Shown piece after piece: positions 43,934 to 51,809 of a stretch of DNA of 64,000 nt (positions are counted from its first letter, which is position 1; each line of letters starts with the position of its first letter). Source of the DNA: RUG100 sp034927505 (lineage in GTDB: Bacteria > Bacillota > Clostridia > Peptostreptococcales > Anaerovoracaceae); NCBI GenBank assembly GCA_034927505.1, contig JAYFPY010000028.1, forward strand, positions 67,316 to 131,315, read 5' to 3'. Position numbers and translations under genes: made by a program. The notes beneath the pieces were generated by a model, which was given only the letters and a program-made list of their open reading frames with translations, ran no database searches and was not told where the DNA came from.

Positions 43934-46352
43934 CTTTTCTCCTGCTCCTGTACAGCATCAGCAATACGATCCCCGCCAGGGAAGCGATGCCCACTGTTAC
44001 GTAAATCTGTCTGAATCCCACGTTCAATGTTTTCTGGAATGTCGTTTCTATTATATCAGATTTTTCGTCTATGCTGTCCAGATAATTTTTCTCAGCTGTT
44101 TTAAAAGCTCCGGGCACAGCGGCTTTCAGAACGCCCATCTTTCTTAAGGTATCTTCCATGGACTTTTTCCCGTCGGTCATTCCCGACAGAGCCTTTTCCA
44201 TATTGGCCTTGCTGTTTTTAGCTTTCTGAAGTTTTGCCGATACCTGCGATATCCCCTGCTTCACTCCTGTTATCCCCTGATCTAATTTGTCGATCCCGCC
44301 ATTCAGTTTCTTCTCCTTTGCCGTCATCTTCGATATGTTGCTGTCGAATCCGGAAATGGTCCCGGAAAGCTGATCCAGGCTGTGCATTTTATCCAAAGCA
44401 TCCACTGCAGGCGCCGCCATTTTCTTTTTGAATCCGTCAGGCAGCTGATCCGCCAGCGATTTACTGCCGTCCAAATGCATCTTTGACAGTACTGCCTCGG
44501 CCCCCGTCAGCTGGCCCTTCATCATCTTCTGAAAACCAAGGCCTTTCTTTATCCCTGAAATGCCTTTTTCCATTTTCCCTTTGGCCGTCTCCATCTTGGT
44601 CAGAGAAGCCTGCTGCTTTGTCAGTGCAGTTTCCATACCGGTTATTCCTTTGCTGACTCCGGCGATACCGGACTGCATGCCGCTCATATTTTTTTCTATT
44701 TTCGCAAGAGCAGTATCCATGCCCGCAGTCCCCTTGTCAACGCCGTCTATTATCTTCTTCTCTATTGACGGCGTCATCCGGTCAAACATAGCCGAAGAAA
44801 ATTCTTTTGTGTTTGCCACGATGTTAGTCACGTCCGAATCCTTCATTTTGTTCAGCAGCCTTTTGGATACCTTTGTGCTGCTGTTTCCGCTCATATCTAT
44901 TTTCACATTTTCCATTTTTGTAAGATCCGGCATGCCTTCGATCCCCTGCTTTTTCATGGCCGTTGTAAGTTCCTGCGCATAGGGCAGTTTCGGCACTGAC
45001 AGCGTATCAGGCAGCATGTCCATAACATCTCCCTGGACCTGCACTCCGGCGTGGGCGATGAATCCCACCATTATTGCCGGTGCTATGACGGTGCCGATAG
45101 ACCTGACCAGCGACAGAGTAGCCAGTGCAGAATTGGCTTCTTTCTTCTTTGTATGTTCCAGCATCATATAGTTCAGCGGCGCACCCATGGTGAATCCGAT
45201 GCCAAGACCTATGAGTATCAGGCTGATTATCACCGAGATCCATCCCGGAGACACAGTAGTGACGAAGATGAGAAAGAGAGAGCCGGCTATGGAAGAAAGG
45301 AAGCCGATGGACAGGACCACTTTCGGCCCTCTTTTATCGGTCATTTTACCGGAAAGAGGCGCGCCTATCCCTGCAAAGGCGCCCAGTATTATAACGAAAT
45401 ATCCACCGCTGCCCGATGGGACCTTCATGCAGTTTTCGCACATCTGCGGCACGAAGACCAGCCCCATGAGAATGACCCCGGTCATCACGGAAATCATCAG
45501 CACGATGAGTATGGATCTGTTTTTGAAATAGGAAAGATTCATCACCGGATCTTCCGCTCTCTTTTCCACCAGTATGAATAACGGCAGCAGGATGAAGAAC
45601 ACCAGCAGGAACGGATATACATCAGTTGATCTCAAGGTCGCAGTAAAATCGAAAAAGTCGATATTTTTCAGTCCGTACATCAGAGCCAGTATCATGATCA
45701 CCAGGACCAGTATCCCGGCGCCGTCTATGCGCCCCTCCGCTTTCTCCTTATTGTTTGGCAGAGCGACCAGTCCGGCGATTATTATGAATACAGTTATCGG
45801 AACGTTGATGTAGAAAATGAACTGCCAGTTGTCCGTTCCGAACAGATCCAGCACTGCGCTCCCCACACTGGCGCCGAATATATTTGCAACTCCGTATACG
45901 CCTCCTACAAGGCCCAGCGCCATCCCTCTTTTTTCAGGCGGAAATGTGGTCCCGAACTCTGCGGTGGCCACAGGCACGATACCGCCGCCGCCGATGGCCT
46001 GCACCGCTCTTGCTGCGAGCAGCCATACAAAACTGCCGCTGCCCTCAGACAGTCCGCAGAACAGAGACCCTACTCCGAACAGAGTAATGCTGGCAATATA
46101 TACATATTTTCGACCCATCCGGTCTGCCAGCTTTCCCATGACCGGTATACTGGCGGCATAAGCCAGCGTGTATATGGTTATCATCCATATGCCGGTATTG
46201 TCGTTTACATTCATGGAATTCTGTATTACAGTTCTGGCCGGCGTCACTATTCCGGTGTCCAGCGCACCCATGAAAATGCCCAGCAGATACACTGCCATTA
46301 CCAATCCAAAATTTGTTTTTCGACCGCTTCCGGCCGGGGTTTCTAAAGTCAT
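43914..46352 (-). CDS. MFS drug exporter (DHA2-like) with a large extracytoplasmic helical insertion
   Basis: The 812-residue protein starts with an ordinary DHA2/EmrB-type transporter: MGALDTGIVTPA in helix 1, GKLADRMGRKYVY in the 2-3 loop, and about thirteen helices up to residue 430. Then follows an insertion of about 340 residues (437-780), before the last membrane helix (about 785-803). The insertion is rich in K, G and M, has long helices with repeated spacing (GMDTALAKIEKNMSGM, GITGMETALTKQQ, GIDKLDQGITGVKQGI) and resembles the YhgE/Pip extracellular region. Family members are near 470-520 residues, so this is unusual. GAGGA precedes the ATG. The substrate is unknown. Confidence 0.88.
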   Translation of the reverse strand: MTLETPAGSGRKTNFGLVMAVYLLGIFMGALDTGIVTPARTVIQNSMNVNDNTGIWMITIYTLAYAASIPVMGKLADRMGRKYVYIASITLFGVGSLFCGLSEGSGSFVWLLAARAVQAIGGGGIVPVATAEFGTTFPPEKRGMALGLVGGVYGVANIFGASVGSAVLDLFGTDNWQFIFYINVPITVFIIIAGLVALPNNKEKAEGRIDGAGILVLVIMILALMYGLKNIDFFDFTATLRSTDVYPFLLVFFILLPLFILVEKRAEDPVMNLSYFKNRSILIVLMISVMTGVILMGLVFVPQMCENCMKVPSGSGGYFVIILGAFAGIGAPLSGKMTDKRGPKVVLSIGFLSSIAGSLFLIFVTTVSPGWISVIISLILIGLGIGFTMGAPLNYMMLEHTKKKEANSALATLSLVRSIGTVIAPAIMVGFIAHAGVQVQGDVMDMLPDTLSVPKLPYAQELTTAMKKQGIEGMPDLTKMENVKIDMSGNSSTKVSKRLLNKMKDSDVTNIVANTKEFSSAMFDRMTPSIEKKIIDGVDKGTAGMDTALAKIEKNMSGMQSGIAGVSKGITGMETALTKQQASLTKMETAKGKMEKGISGIKKGLGFQKMMKGQLTGAEAVLSKMHLDGSKSLADQLPDGFKKKMAAPAVDALDKMHSLDQLSGTISGFDSNISKMTAKEKKLNGGIDKLDQGITGVKQGISQVSAKLQKAKNSKANMEKALSGMTDGKKSMEDTLRKMGVLKAAVPGAFKTAEKNYLDSIDEKSDIIETTFQKTLNVGFRQIYVTVGIASLAGIVLLMLYRSRRKDGEDIR

Positions 46353-46370
46353 TTTTTGTCCTCACAAAAA

Positions 46371-46430
46371 TATAGTTGCAGTTGCAATTAAATCCATACT
46401 ACCACGAATTGATTGCATTTGCAACTATAT
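46371..46430 (-). promoter_or_regulatory. MarR-type operators and promoter of the MFS-MarR operon
   Basis: On the minus strand TTGCAA, 17 bp, TAGTAT form the promoter. Two sites, ATAGTTGCAGTTGCAAT (from 46372) and ATTGCATTTGCAACTAT (from 46412), are near-mirror images and each contains an inner TTGCA-TTGCA or TGCAA half-site pair. One covers the -35 and the other lies just after the -10, as expected for a MarR repressor. Confidence 0.75.
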
Positions 46431-46446
46431 TTATTTTTGATGTCTC

Positions 46447-47649
46447 CTATTTCATAGTGTCGATCAAAGCATCTGCCAGGCCGTCCATTTCATCTGTCGT
46501 CTGACTGTTCAGCGACGACAGCACCGTTATCTGTTCATTGAGTACGGTCATTTCCTTCATGTCGTCCAGGAATTCCGCCATCAGCGATCCCGCCTTCGGC
46601 GCCCAGGATCCGTTCTCTACGATCCCGAATACTCTCTTCTGCAGATTCAGCGCCTGCATATCCATGAGGAAATTCTTCATCGGCGGATATATCCCCAGGT
46701 TGTATGTCACCGATGCCAGCACCACATGACTGACTCTGAAAGTCTCGGATATGAGCTGGGATACGTGGGTCTTTGACACATCGTACATGACAGTGTTGGT
46801 CATTCCCTTTTCCGCCAGCTTTGTCGCCAGTATCTCCGCAGCTTTCTCCGTATTTCCATACATGCTGGCATAAGCTATCATCACGCCTTTTTCTTCCGGC
46901 TCGTATCTGCTCCATTTGTCGTATTTGTCCAGGAAGTACCCCAGATCCTTTCTCCAGACAGGTCCGTGCAGAGGACATATCATCTTTATGTCTATAGTCG
47001 CCGCTTTCTTCAGCAGAGCCTGCACGTGAGGTCCGTACTTGCCGACGATATTGGTATAGTATCTTCTGGCTTCATCCAGCCAGTCTCTGTCAAAGTCCAC
47101 TTCATCAGCAAACAGCTTTCCGTCCAGAGCGCCGAATGTACCGAAGGCATCGGCTGCAAAGAGCACGCCGTTTGTGGTGTCGAAGGTAACCATGGCCTCC
47201 GGCCAGTGTACCATCGGCGCCGCTACAAATGTGACTGTATGATCTCCGAAAGATTGAGTATCGCCTTCTTTTACTTCCTTCAGTTTGTGTCCGTCTATTG
47301 CAAAACCGAACTGATGCATCATCATAAAAGCTCTCTCAGTACTGATTATGGTCACCTTCGGATAGCGCATCAGCAGCTCTTCGATAGCTGCCCCGTGATC
47401 CGGTTCCATATGATTGATTACCAGATAATCCAGTGGCTTTCCTTCCAGCAGATGCTCTATATTTTCGAAAAATCCTCTTGCCACCGACCAGTCTACCGTA
47501 TCGAACAGGACAGTTTTCTTGTCCTTCAGCAAATATGAATTATATGATACCCCCTTTGGAATTGGATGTATGTTTTCAAACAGTTCCAGTCTGTGATCGT
47601 TTCCGCCTACCCAGTACAGGTCGTCTGTTACTTTTCTTGTACAATACAT
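46447..47649 (-). CDS. fprA: flavodiiron protein (A-type)
   Basis: The 400-residue protein has a metallo-beta-lactamase-like diiron domain (about 1-250) with the ligands HMEPDH (near residue 79), MVHWPE (near 147), ADAFG (near 166) and PLHGPVW (near 225). A flavodoxin domain follows (about 255-400) with YASMYGNTEKAA for FMN. A-type flavodiiron proteins reduce O2 to water or NO to N2O using electrons from rubredoxin. The gene upstream encodes a fusion ending in a rubredoxin, 14 bp away, so the two likely exchange electrons. Confidence 0.95.
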   Translation of the reverse strand: MYCTRKVTDDLYWVGGNDHRLELFENIHPIPKGVSYNSYLLKDKKTVLFDTVDWSVARGFFENIEHLLEGKPLDYLVINHMEPDHGAAIEELLMRYPKVTIISTERAFMMMHQFGFAIDGHKLKEVKEGDTQSFGDHTVTFVAAPMVHWPEAMVTFDTTNGVLFAADAFGTFGALDGKLFADEVDFDRDWLDEARRYYTNIVGKYGPHVQALLKKAATIDIKMICPLHGPVWRKDLGYFLDKYDKWSRYEPEEKGVMIAYASMYGNTEKAAEILATKLAEKGMTNTVMYDVSKTHVSQLISETFRVSHVVLASVTYNLGIYPPMKNFLMDMQALNLQKRVFGIVENGSWAPKAGSLMAEFLDDMKEMTVLNEQITVLSSLNSQTTDEMDGLADALIDTMK

Positions 47650-47663
47650 TTTTTACCTCCTTG

Positions 47664-49568
47664 CTATCCTTCTATAAAAGTATCTTTCGGCTCGCCGCAG
47701 TCAGGGCAGATCCACTCTTCAGGCAGCGCATCGAACAAAGTTCCCGGGCTGACTCCTCCTTCCGGATCTCCGGCTGCAGGGTCGTATTCGTATCCGCATC
47801 CCGGACAAACGTAAGTCTTCCACGGAGGTGCTTCCTTCTTTATGTTCGGCCTCTTCATCTTTACCATCGGAGGCGCCGGTTTCTTGGCTTTGCCGTTGTC
47901 CAGAGCCTTGGTCAGGATCGGCAGTATATCCATCAGGTCGCCTACTATTCCATAATCCGCATTCTTGAATATCGGCGCGTTCTTATTCTTGTTGATGGCC
48001 ACGATAGTAGTAGCTTCCCGGATGCCTTTGAGATGCTGGCCGGCTCCGGATATGCCGCATGCGATATACAGGTTGCCGGAGAATTTCTGGCCCGACATCC
48101 CCACATATCTGTCCAGCGGAACATATTTCAAAGTCTCTGCAACAGGTCTGGACGAACCTACGGCCGCTCCTGCCTGTTTTGCCAGCTCTTCGATCAGTTT
48201 CATGTTTTCCTTTTTACCTATGCCCTTGCCGGCACTGACTACTCTTTCGGCCTGAACGATCGGCGTGTCGATATCGATTCCTACGGTGAAATCATATCCA
48301 TCGCCTTTCAGTGCTTCGACCAGAGAATCTACTTTCTGCTGATCGTCTCCTTCGCTGAAGATCATCTTTTTCCTGTGTCCGGTTATCGGTCCCTTTCCCT
48401 TTGCATCTGCAAGAGTCGTCTTCGGCGGTCTGCCGATGATATGCGAAGCGATGACCACTCTCTGTATTTCGTTGGTCCCTTCATAGATCGTTGTTATCTT
48501 CGCATCACGGTAAGCTCTCTCGACTTCCATCCCTTTCAGGTATCCGTTCCCGCCGTACATCTGCAGTGCATCATTTACCACTTCCAGACAGATGTCCGAA
48601 GCATACTGTTTCGCCATTGCCGATTCCATGCCGTAAGGCTCGTGATGTTCCTTCAGCTCTGCCGCACTGTATATGAGCAGTCTGGCCGCCCTCAGTTTTG
48701 TCGCCATATCAGCGATCTTGAAGGAGTTGATCTGCTGGTGCGCGATCGGGATACCGAACTGGACTCTTTCCTTTGCATATTCCACAGCGTGTTCGAAAGC
48801 TCCCTGAGCGATGCCCAAAGCCTGGCTGGCTATGCCTATACGTCCGCCGTCCAGTGTAGCCATGGCTATTTTGAATCCTTCGCCTTCTTTTCCCAGGATA
48901 TTTTCCTTCGGCACCTTTACGTCATTGAATATCAGTTCAGCCGTTGCCGATGATCTGATACCCATCTTGTCGTAGTGATCTCCGAATTCAAAACCATCCC
49001 ATCCTTTTTCTACGATGAAGGCGCTGATGCCCTTGGTCCCGATGTTCGGCGTAGTTACTGCAAATACTACATAGGTATCTGCTCTGTCGGCGTTGGTGAT
49101 GAATATCTTTCCGCCGTTGAGTATATAGTTGTCGCCCTGCAGCACGGCGGTAGTCTCTGTGCCGCCGGCGTCACTGCCTGCGTTGGGCTCTGTCAAGCCG
49201 AAAGCCCCCAGTTTTTCACCTTTTGCCAGAGGGACCAGATATTTCTTCTTCTGTTCCTCTGTTCCAAATGCGGCTATCGGCCATGTCCCGAGAGAAACGT
49301 GAGCCGACAGGATGACTCCCATGCCGCCGTCTACTCTTGCCAGTTCCTCCACCGCAATAGCATAACTGATCACATCCAGCCCGGCGCCGCCGTATTTTTC
49401 AGGATACGGGATGCCCATCAGTCCCATTTTGGCCAGCTTTTTTACCGCCTCTTCAGGGAATTCATTATTCTGATCCAGCATGAAAGCTATGGGTTTTACT
49501 TCCTCTTCTGCAAAAGCCCGTATCTTTCCGCGCAGTTCTTCATGTTTTTCCGATGTACTGTAATACAT
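47664..49568 (-). CDS. acyl-CoA dehydrogenase-EtfA-rubredoxin fusion
   Basis: The 634-residue protein joins three modules. Residues 1-380 are an acyl-CoA dehydrogenase (FGLTEPNAGSDAGG, GNGYLKGMEVER, and the catalytic Glu in IYEGTNEIQR near 365). Residues about 395-565 are the FAD-binding domain II of ETF alpha (VVSAGKGIGKKENM, GMSGQKFSGNLYIACGISGA, NKNKNAPIF, DYGIVGD). Residues 583-634 are a rubredoxin (CPGCGYEYD, CPDCGEPKDTF). No ETF beta is present here. AAGGAGG precedes the start. With the flavodiiron protein downstream it could carry electrons from acyl-CoA to O2. Confidence 0.93.
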   Translation of the reverse strand: MYYSTSEKHEELRGKIRAFAEEEVKPIAFMLDQNNEFPEEAVKKLAKMGLMGIPYPEKYGGAGLDVISYAIAVEELARVDGGMGVILSAHVSLGTWPIAAFGTEEQKKKYLVPLAKGEKLGAFGLTEPNAGSDAGGTETTAVLQGDNYILNGGKIFITNADRADTYVVFAVTTPNIGTKGISAFIVEKGWDGFEFGDHYDKMGIRSSATAELIFNDVKVPKENILGKEGEGFKIAMATLDGGRIGIASQALGIAQGAFEHAVEYAKERVQFGIPIAHQQINSFKIADMATKLRAARLLIYSAAELKEHHEPYGMESAMAKQYASDICLEVVNDALQMYGGNGYLKGMEVERAYRDAKITTIYEGTNEIQRVVIASHIIGRPPKTTLADAKGKGPITGHRKKMIFSEGDDQQKVDSLVEALKGDGYDFTVGIDIDTPIVQAERVVSAGKGIGKKENMKLIEELAKQAGAAVGSSRPVAETLKYVPLDRYVGMSGQKFSGNLYIACGISGAGQHLKGIREATTIVAINKNKNAPIFKNADYGIVGDLMDILPILTKALDNGKAKKPAPPMVKMKRPNIKKEAPPWKTYVCPGCGYEYDPAAGDPEGGVSPGTLFDALPEEWICPDCGEPKDTFIEG

Positions 49569-49645
49569 ATATTCTACCTCCTTGCTGTTTTTCTTTATTT
49601 TCTGATATTTACCCCTGCTCTCTTTACCTAAACGTGTTTTATCAA

Positions 49646-49689
49646 AAACCCCGGACTCCGCAGAAGTGGATCTGCGGAGCCCGGGGTTT
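49646..49689 (-). terminator. terminator after the Ord-like gene
   Basis: AAACCCCGG-a-CTCCGCAG pairs with CTGCGGAG-c-CCGGGGTTT (17 pairs, one mismatch), followed on the minus strand by five T. The remaining part of 49569-49721 holds the upstream region of the fusion gene. Confidence 0.85.
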
Positions 49690-49721
49690 CCATTTTTATT
49701 ATTTGCGAGTCGCTTCGCAGG

Positions 49722-50807
49722 TCATTTTGATTCTACATAAAAGTTCATAGGCTTTATCATGTACCTGTTATCCGGGAAGTTGTCCGTTGTAACATAGCCG
49801 GGCTCCGCATCTATCAGCTGCGGTATTCTGTTCACAATAGTCGCGCAGGTCAGCTCTACGGTTGCCGGTCTGTTGACCACAACTGTGGTCTCAGGTTCCC
49901 CTGAGAGAGTCCACTGATTTTTGTCGAATTCGTCCGGTGCATATACCTTTCCTATGCATTCCGTTTCCAGCGTGATCCCCTCTTCAGTCTCCGTGGTCAC
50001 TATAGCCGACATTCCTGTGGCATCTCCTGCCTTGATGGTTATTCCCAGTGTCTCGGACTTCAGATCTTTTTCATATGTATGAGGCACACACTTCTGTGTC
50101 TGTGTTTTTATGGTCAGTCCCAGTCTGCTGCACAGCCAGCCGTTCTGATTCCACATGTATGACGGGATATATTCTCCTTTTTCCACCAGTTCTTTTATTT
50201 CATCTGAAGAAAGACTGTTGTAGTTTCCTATTTCTTTATTGAATTCTTCTATTGTCATCCCGGCTCCGTGACCCTCGGCGAGAGCAATGCCGTAGTCCTC
50301 AACGTTATAGCTGCTGGAACCTTTTATCTTTGTGATCCGTGCAGAGGATCCTGCCAGATTCGTTACCAGTGTCCCCCAGTACAGATCCGGATATCCGCTG
50401 CCGCACAGTGTGCATCCGCCTTCTTTGGCCATTGCATCCAGTTTTTTTACCAGCTCCGGCGATGAATTCTGCGGATATATGGCTTCCTCGCAGGTCGTGA
50501 TCGCGTTGACTCCGTTTTTCGCACATATCGTAAGAATAGTCTCCAGTTCTGCAACAGTGCTGCGGGTGGCAATGACGCATACATCAGGCTTTTCTCTGCC
50601 TATTATCCGTTCTGCATCCGCTGCTGCCGAGACTGTGACGCCGGTTTTTTCTCCGGTCCCCATTATTTCCGAAATGTCTTTTCCGACCGCACCCGGATCC
50701 ATATCGAAAGCGGCAACTATACTGCCGCCCTTTTCTGTTACATATCTCATCAGATATGCGCTCATCTTTCCGCAGCCGAATTGTACCGTTTTCACTTTGC
50801 GCTCCAT
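49722..50807 (-). CDS. 2,4-diaminopentanoate dehydrogenase-like protein
   Basis: I start at the ATG at 50807, seven bases after AAGGAGG. The 361-residue protein has an N-terminal Rossmann fold (VKTVQFGCGKMSAYLMRY) and the markers I know from Ord of ornithine fermenters: CGSGYPDLYWG, SSYNVEDYGIALAEGHG, YIPSYMWNQNGW and IKAGDATGMSA. Ord oxidises 2,4-diaminopentanoate to 2-amino-4-oxopentanoate with NAD(P). The other ornithine genes are not here, so a related amino acid dehydrogenase activity is possible. The adjacent MerR gene probably controls it through a promoter with a 19-bp spacer. Confidence 0.85.
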   Translation of the reverse strand: MERKVKTVQFGCGKMSAYLMRYVTEKGGSIVAAFDMDPGAVGKDISEIMGTGEKTGVTVSAAADAERIIGREKPDVCVIATRSTVAELETILTICAKNGVNAITTCEEAIYPQNSSPELVKKLDAMAKEGGCTLCGSGYPDLYWGTLVTNLAGSSARITKIKGSSSYNVEDYGIALAEGHGAGMTIEEFNKEIGNYNSLSSDEIKELVEKGEYIPSYMWNQNGWLCSRLGLTIKTQTQKCVPHTYEKDLKSETLGITIKAGDATGMSAIVTTETEEGITLETECIGKVYAPDEFDKNQWTLSGEPETTVVVNRPATVELTCATIVNRIPQLIDAEPGYVTTDNFPDNRYMIKPMNFYVESK

Positions 50808-50832
50808 AAGATTACCTCCTTGCAATAAAAAT

Positions 50833-50881
50833 ATAACCTCTGTACTTTGTAGTATAGAGGTTATAGCATGTATAATGTCAA
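50833..50881 (-). promoter_or_regulatory. MerR-controlled promoter of the Ord-like gene
   Basis: On the minus strand TTGACA (50876-50881) and TATACT (50851-50856) are separated by 19 bp, the long spacer typical of MerR-activated promoters. A dyad ATAACCTCT...AGAGGTTAT (50833-50864), extended inside by TACT/AGTA, overlaps the -10. The -35 overlaps the MerR stop codon. The dyad could also act as a hairpin in the RNA. Confidence 0.7.
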
Positions 50882-51717
50882 GCCCTTACGACAGGTACCT
50901 GTATCTTGTAGAACATCTGCCGATGATCGAATTCCGGCATGGGAAAATCTATGATCACTTCGCAGAGATAATCTCCCGCCGCCTTATATCCCCCGCTCCT
51001 GACAGCATCGAAAAGTTTATTTGCATTGTCCGCTTCTGCATTGAAATCCGAAGAACACATGCACATATACATACCGTCCGGCGTCCGCTCTGTATTCCTC
51101 TGTCCGCTTTCATCTTCATCCACAAAGACAAATATCTCGTCGGAGAAAAGTTCTTTTTTCTCGAAATGATGCCTCCGTATTATCGTCCCTATATTGCAGA
51201 AATATGAAAGATGTATACCTTTGTCCAGCAGATCGTGTTTCAGCTTTCTCAGCATATACTCATAACCGGCATCGTCCTGTGCAAAGAAGTCTTCCTCGCA
51301 TTTATATATATATATTTCTCTTTCCGGAATGAATTCAAGAAAGACCCGCCCGTCTTTGGGGAGAGCTTCATAACGTTTATAGTTGTCCAGCGTGCGCAGT
51401 ATCATGTCTCGGCTTTTCCCCAGATTGTCGATCTGCCGGTCCATTTCCTTTATCTGCACATCCAGCAGTTCTTTCACAGATCCCGGTCCGTTGCCCTCTA
51501 GCAGCTCCCCGATCTGTTTTAAAGTCATTCCATAAGTCTTGAGATACTGGATGAAGTCCAGCCGTGCGGACTGGGTTATGTAGTAATACCGGTAGCCGGT
51601 CTCCTCTTCTGTGAAAGCCGGGACCAAAAGGCCCTCTCTATCATACAGTCTAAGAGTTTGTTTTGACACTCTGTTCAATTCTGCCATCTGTCCGATACTT
51701 AGTTTTTGCATATCCAT
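50878..51717 (-). CDS. MerR-family regulator with C-terminal effector-binding domain
   Basis: The 279-residue protein has the MerR DNA-binding domain (SIGQMAELNRVSKQTLRLYD, then GYRYYYITQ), a coiled coil (about 80-115) and a C-terminal GyrI/BmrR-like ligand domain (about 120-279). It belongs to the multidrug-type activators such as BltR. The next gene downstream is the Ord-like dehydrogenase, with a 19-bp-spacer promoter between them. There is no ribosome site, and the ATG is seven bases after an extended -10, so the mRNA seems leaderless. Confidence 0.9.
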   Translation of the reverse strand: MDMQKLSIGQMAELNRVSKQTLRLYDREGLLVPAFTEEETGYRYYYITQSARLDFIQYLKTYGMTLKQIGELLEGNGPGSVKELLDVQIKEMDRQIDNLGKSRDMILRTLDNYKRYEALPKDGRVFLEFIPEREIYIYKCEEDFFAQDDAGYEYMLRKLKHDLLDKGIHLSYFCNIGTIIRRHHFEKKELFSDEIFVFVDEDESGQRNTERTPDGMYMCMCSSDFNAEADNANKLFDAVRSGGYKAAGDYLCEVIIDFPMPEFDHRQMFYKIQVPVVRA

Positions 51718-51723
51718 TTACAT

Positions 51724-51732
51724 ATTGTAACA
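51724..51732 (-). promoter_or_regulatory. extended -10 box placing transcription start on the MerR start codon
   Basis: On the minus strand TG-t-TACAAT ends at 51724 and the ATG begins at 51717. This is the third gene in the window with the start codon at the expected +1 and no ribosome site. Confidence 0.6.
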
Positions 51733-51809
51733 AATAGCAGCTGTAAACGAAAGGCCTCCCCCAATAAATCATCAGGGGAGGTCTCCATATTCTCAGTTAT
51801 AACTGTTGT

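Noticed and set aside
47433..48953. Long plus-strand frame of 506 codons opposite the acyl-CoA dehydrogenase fusion
   Set aside because: It lies wholly antisense to a gene with clear domains, has no ribosome site and encodes a cysteine/arginine/phenylalanine-rich sequence typical of shadow frames.
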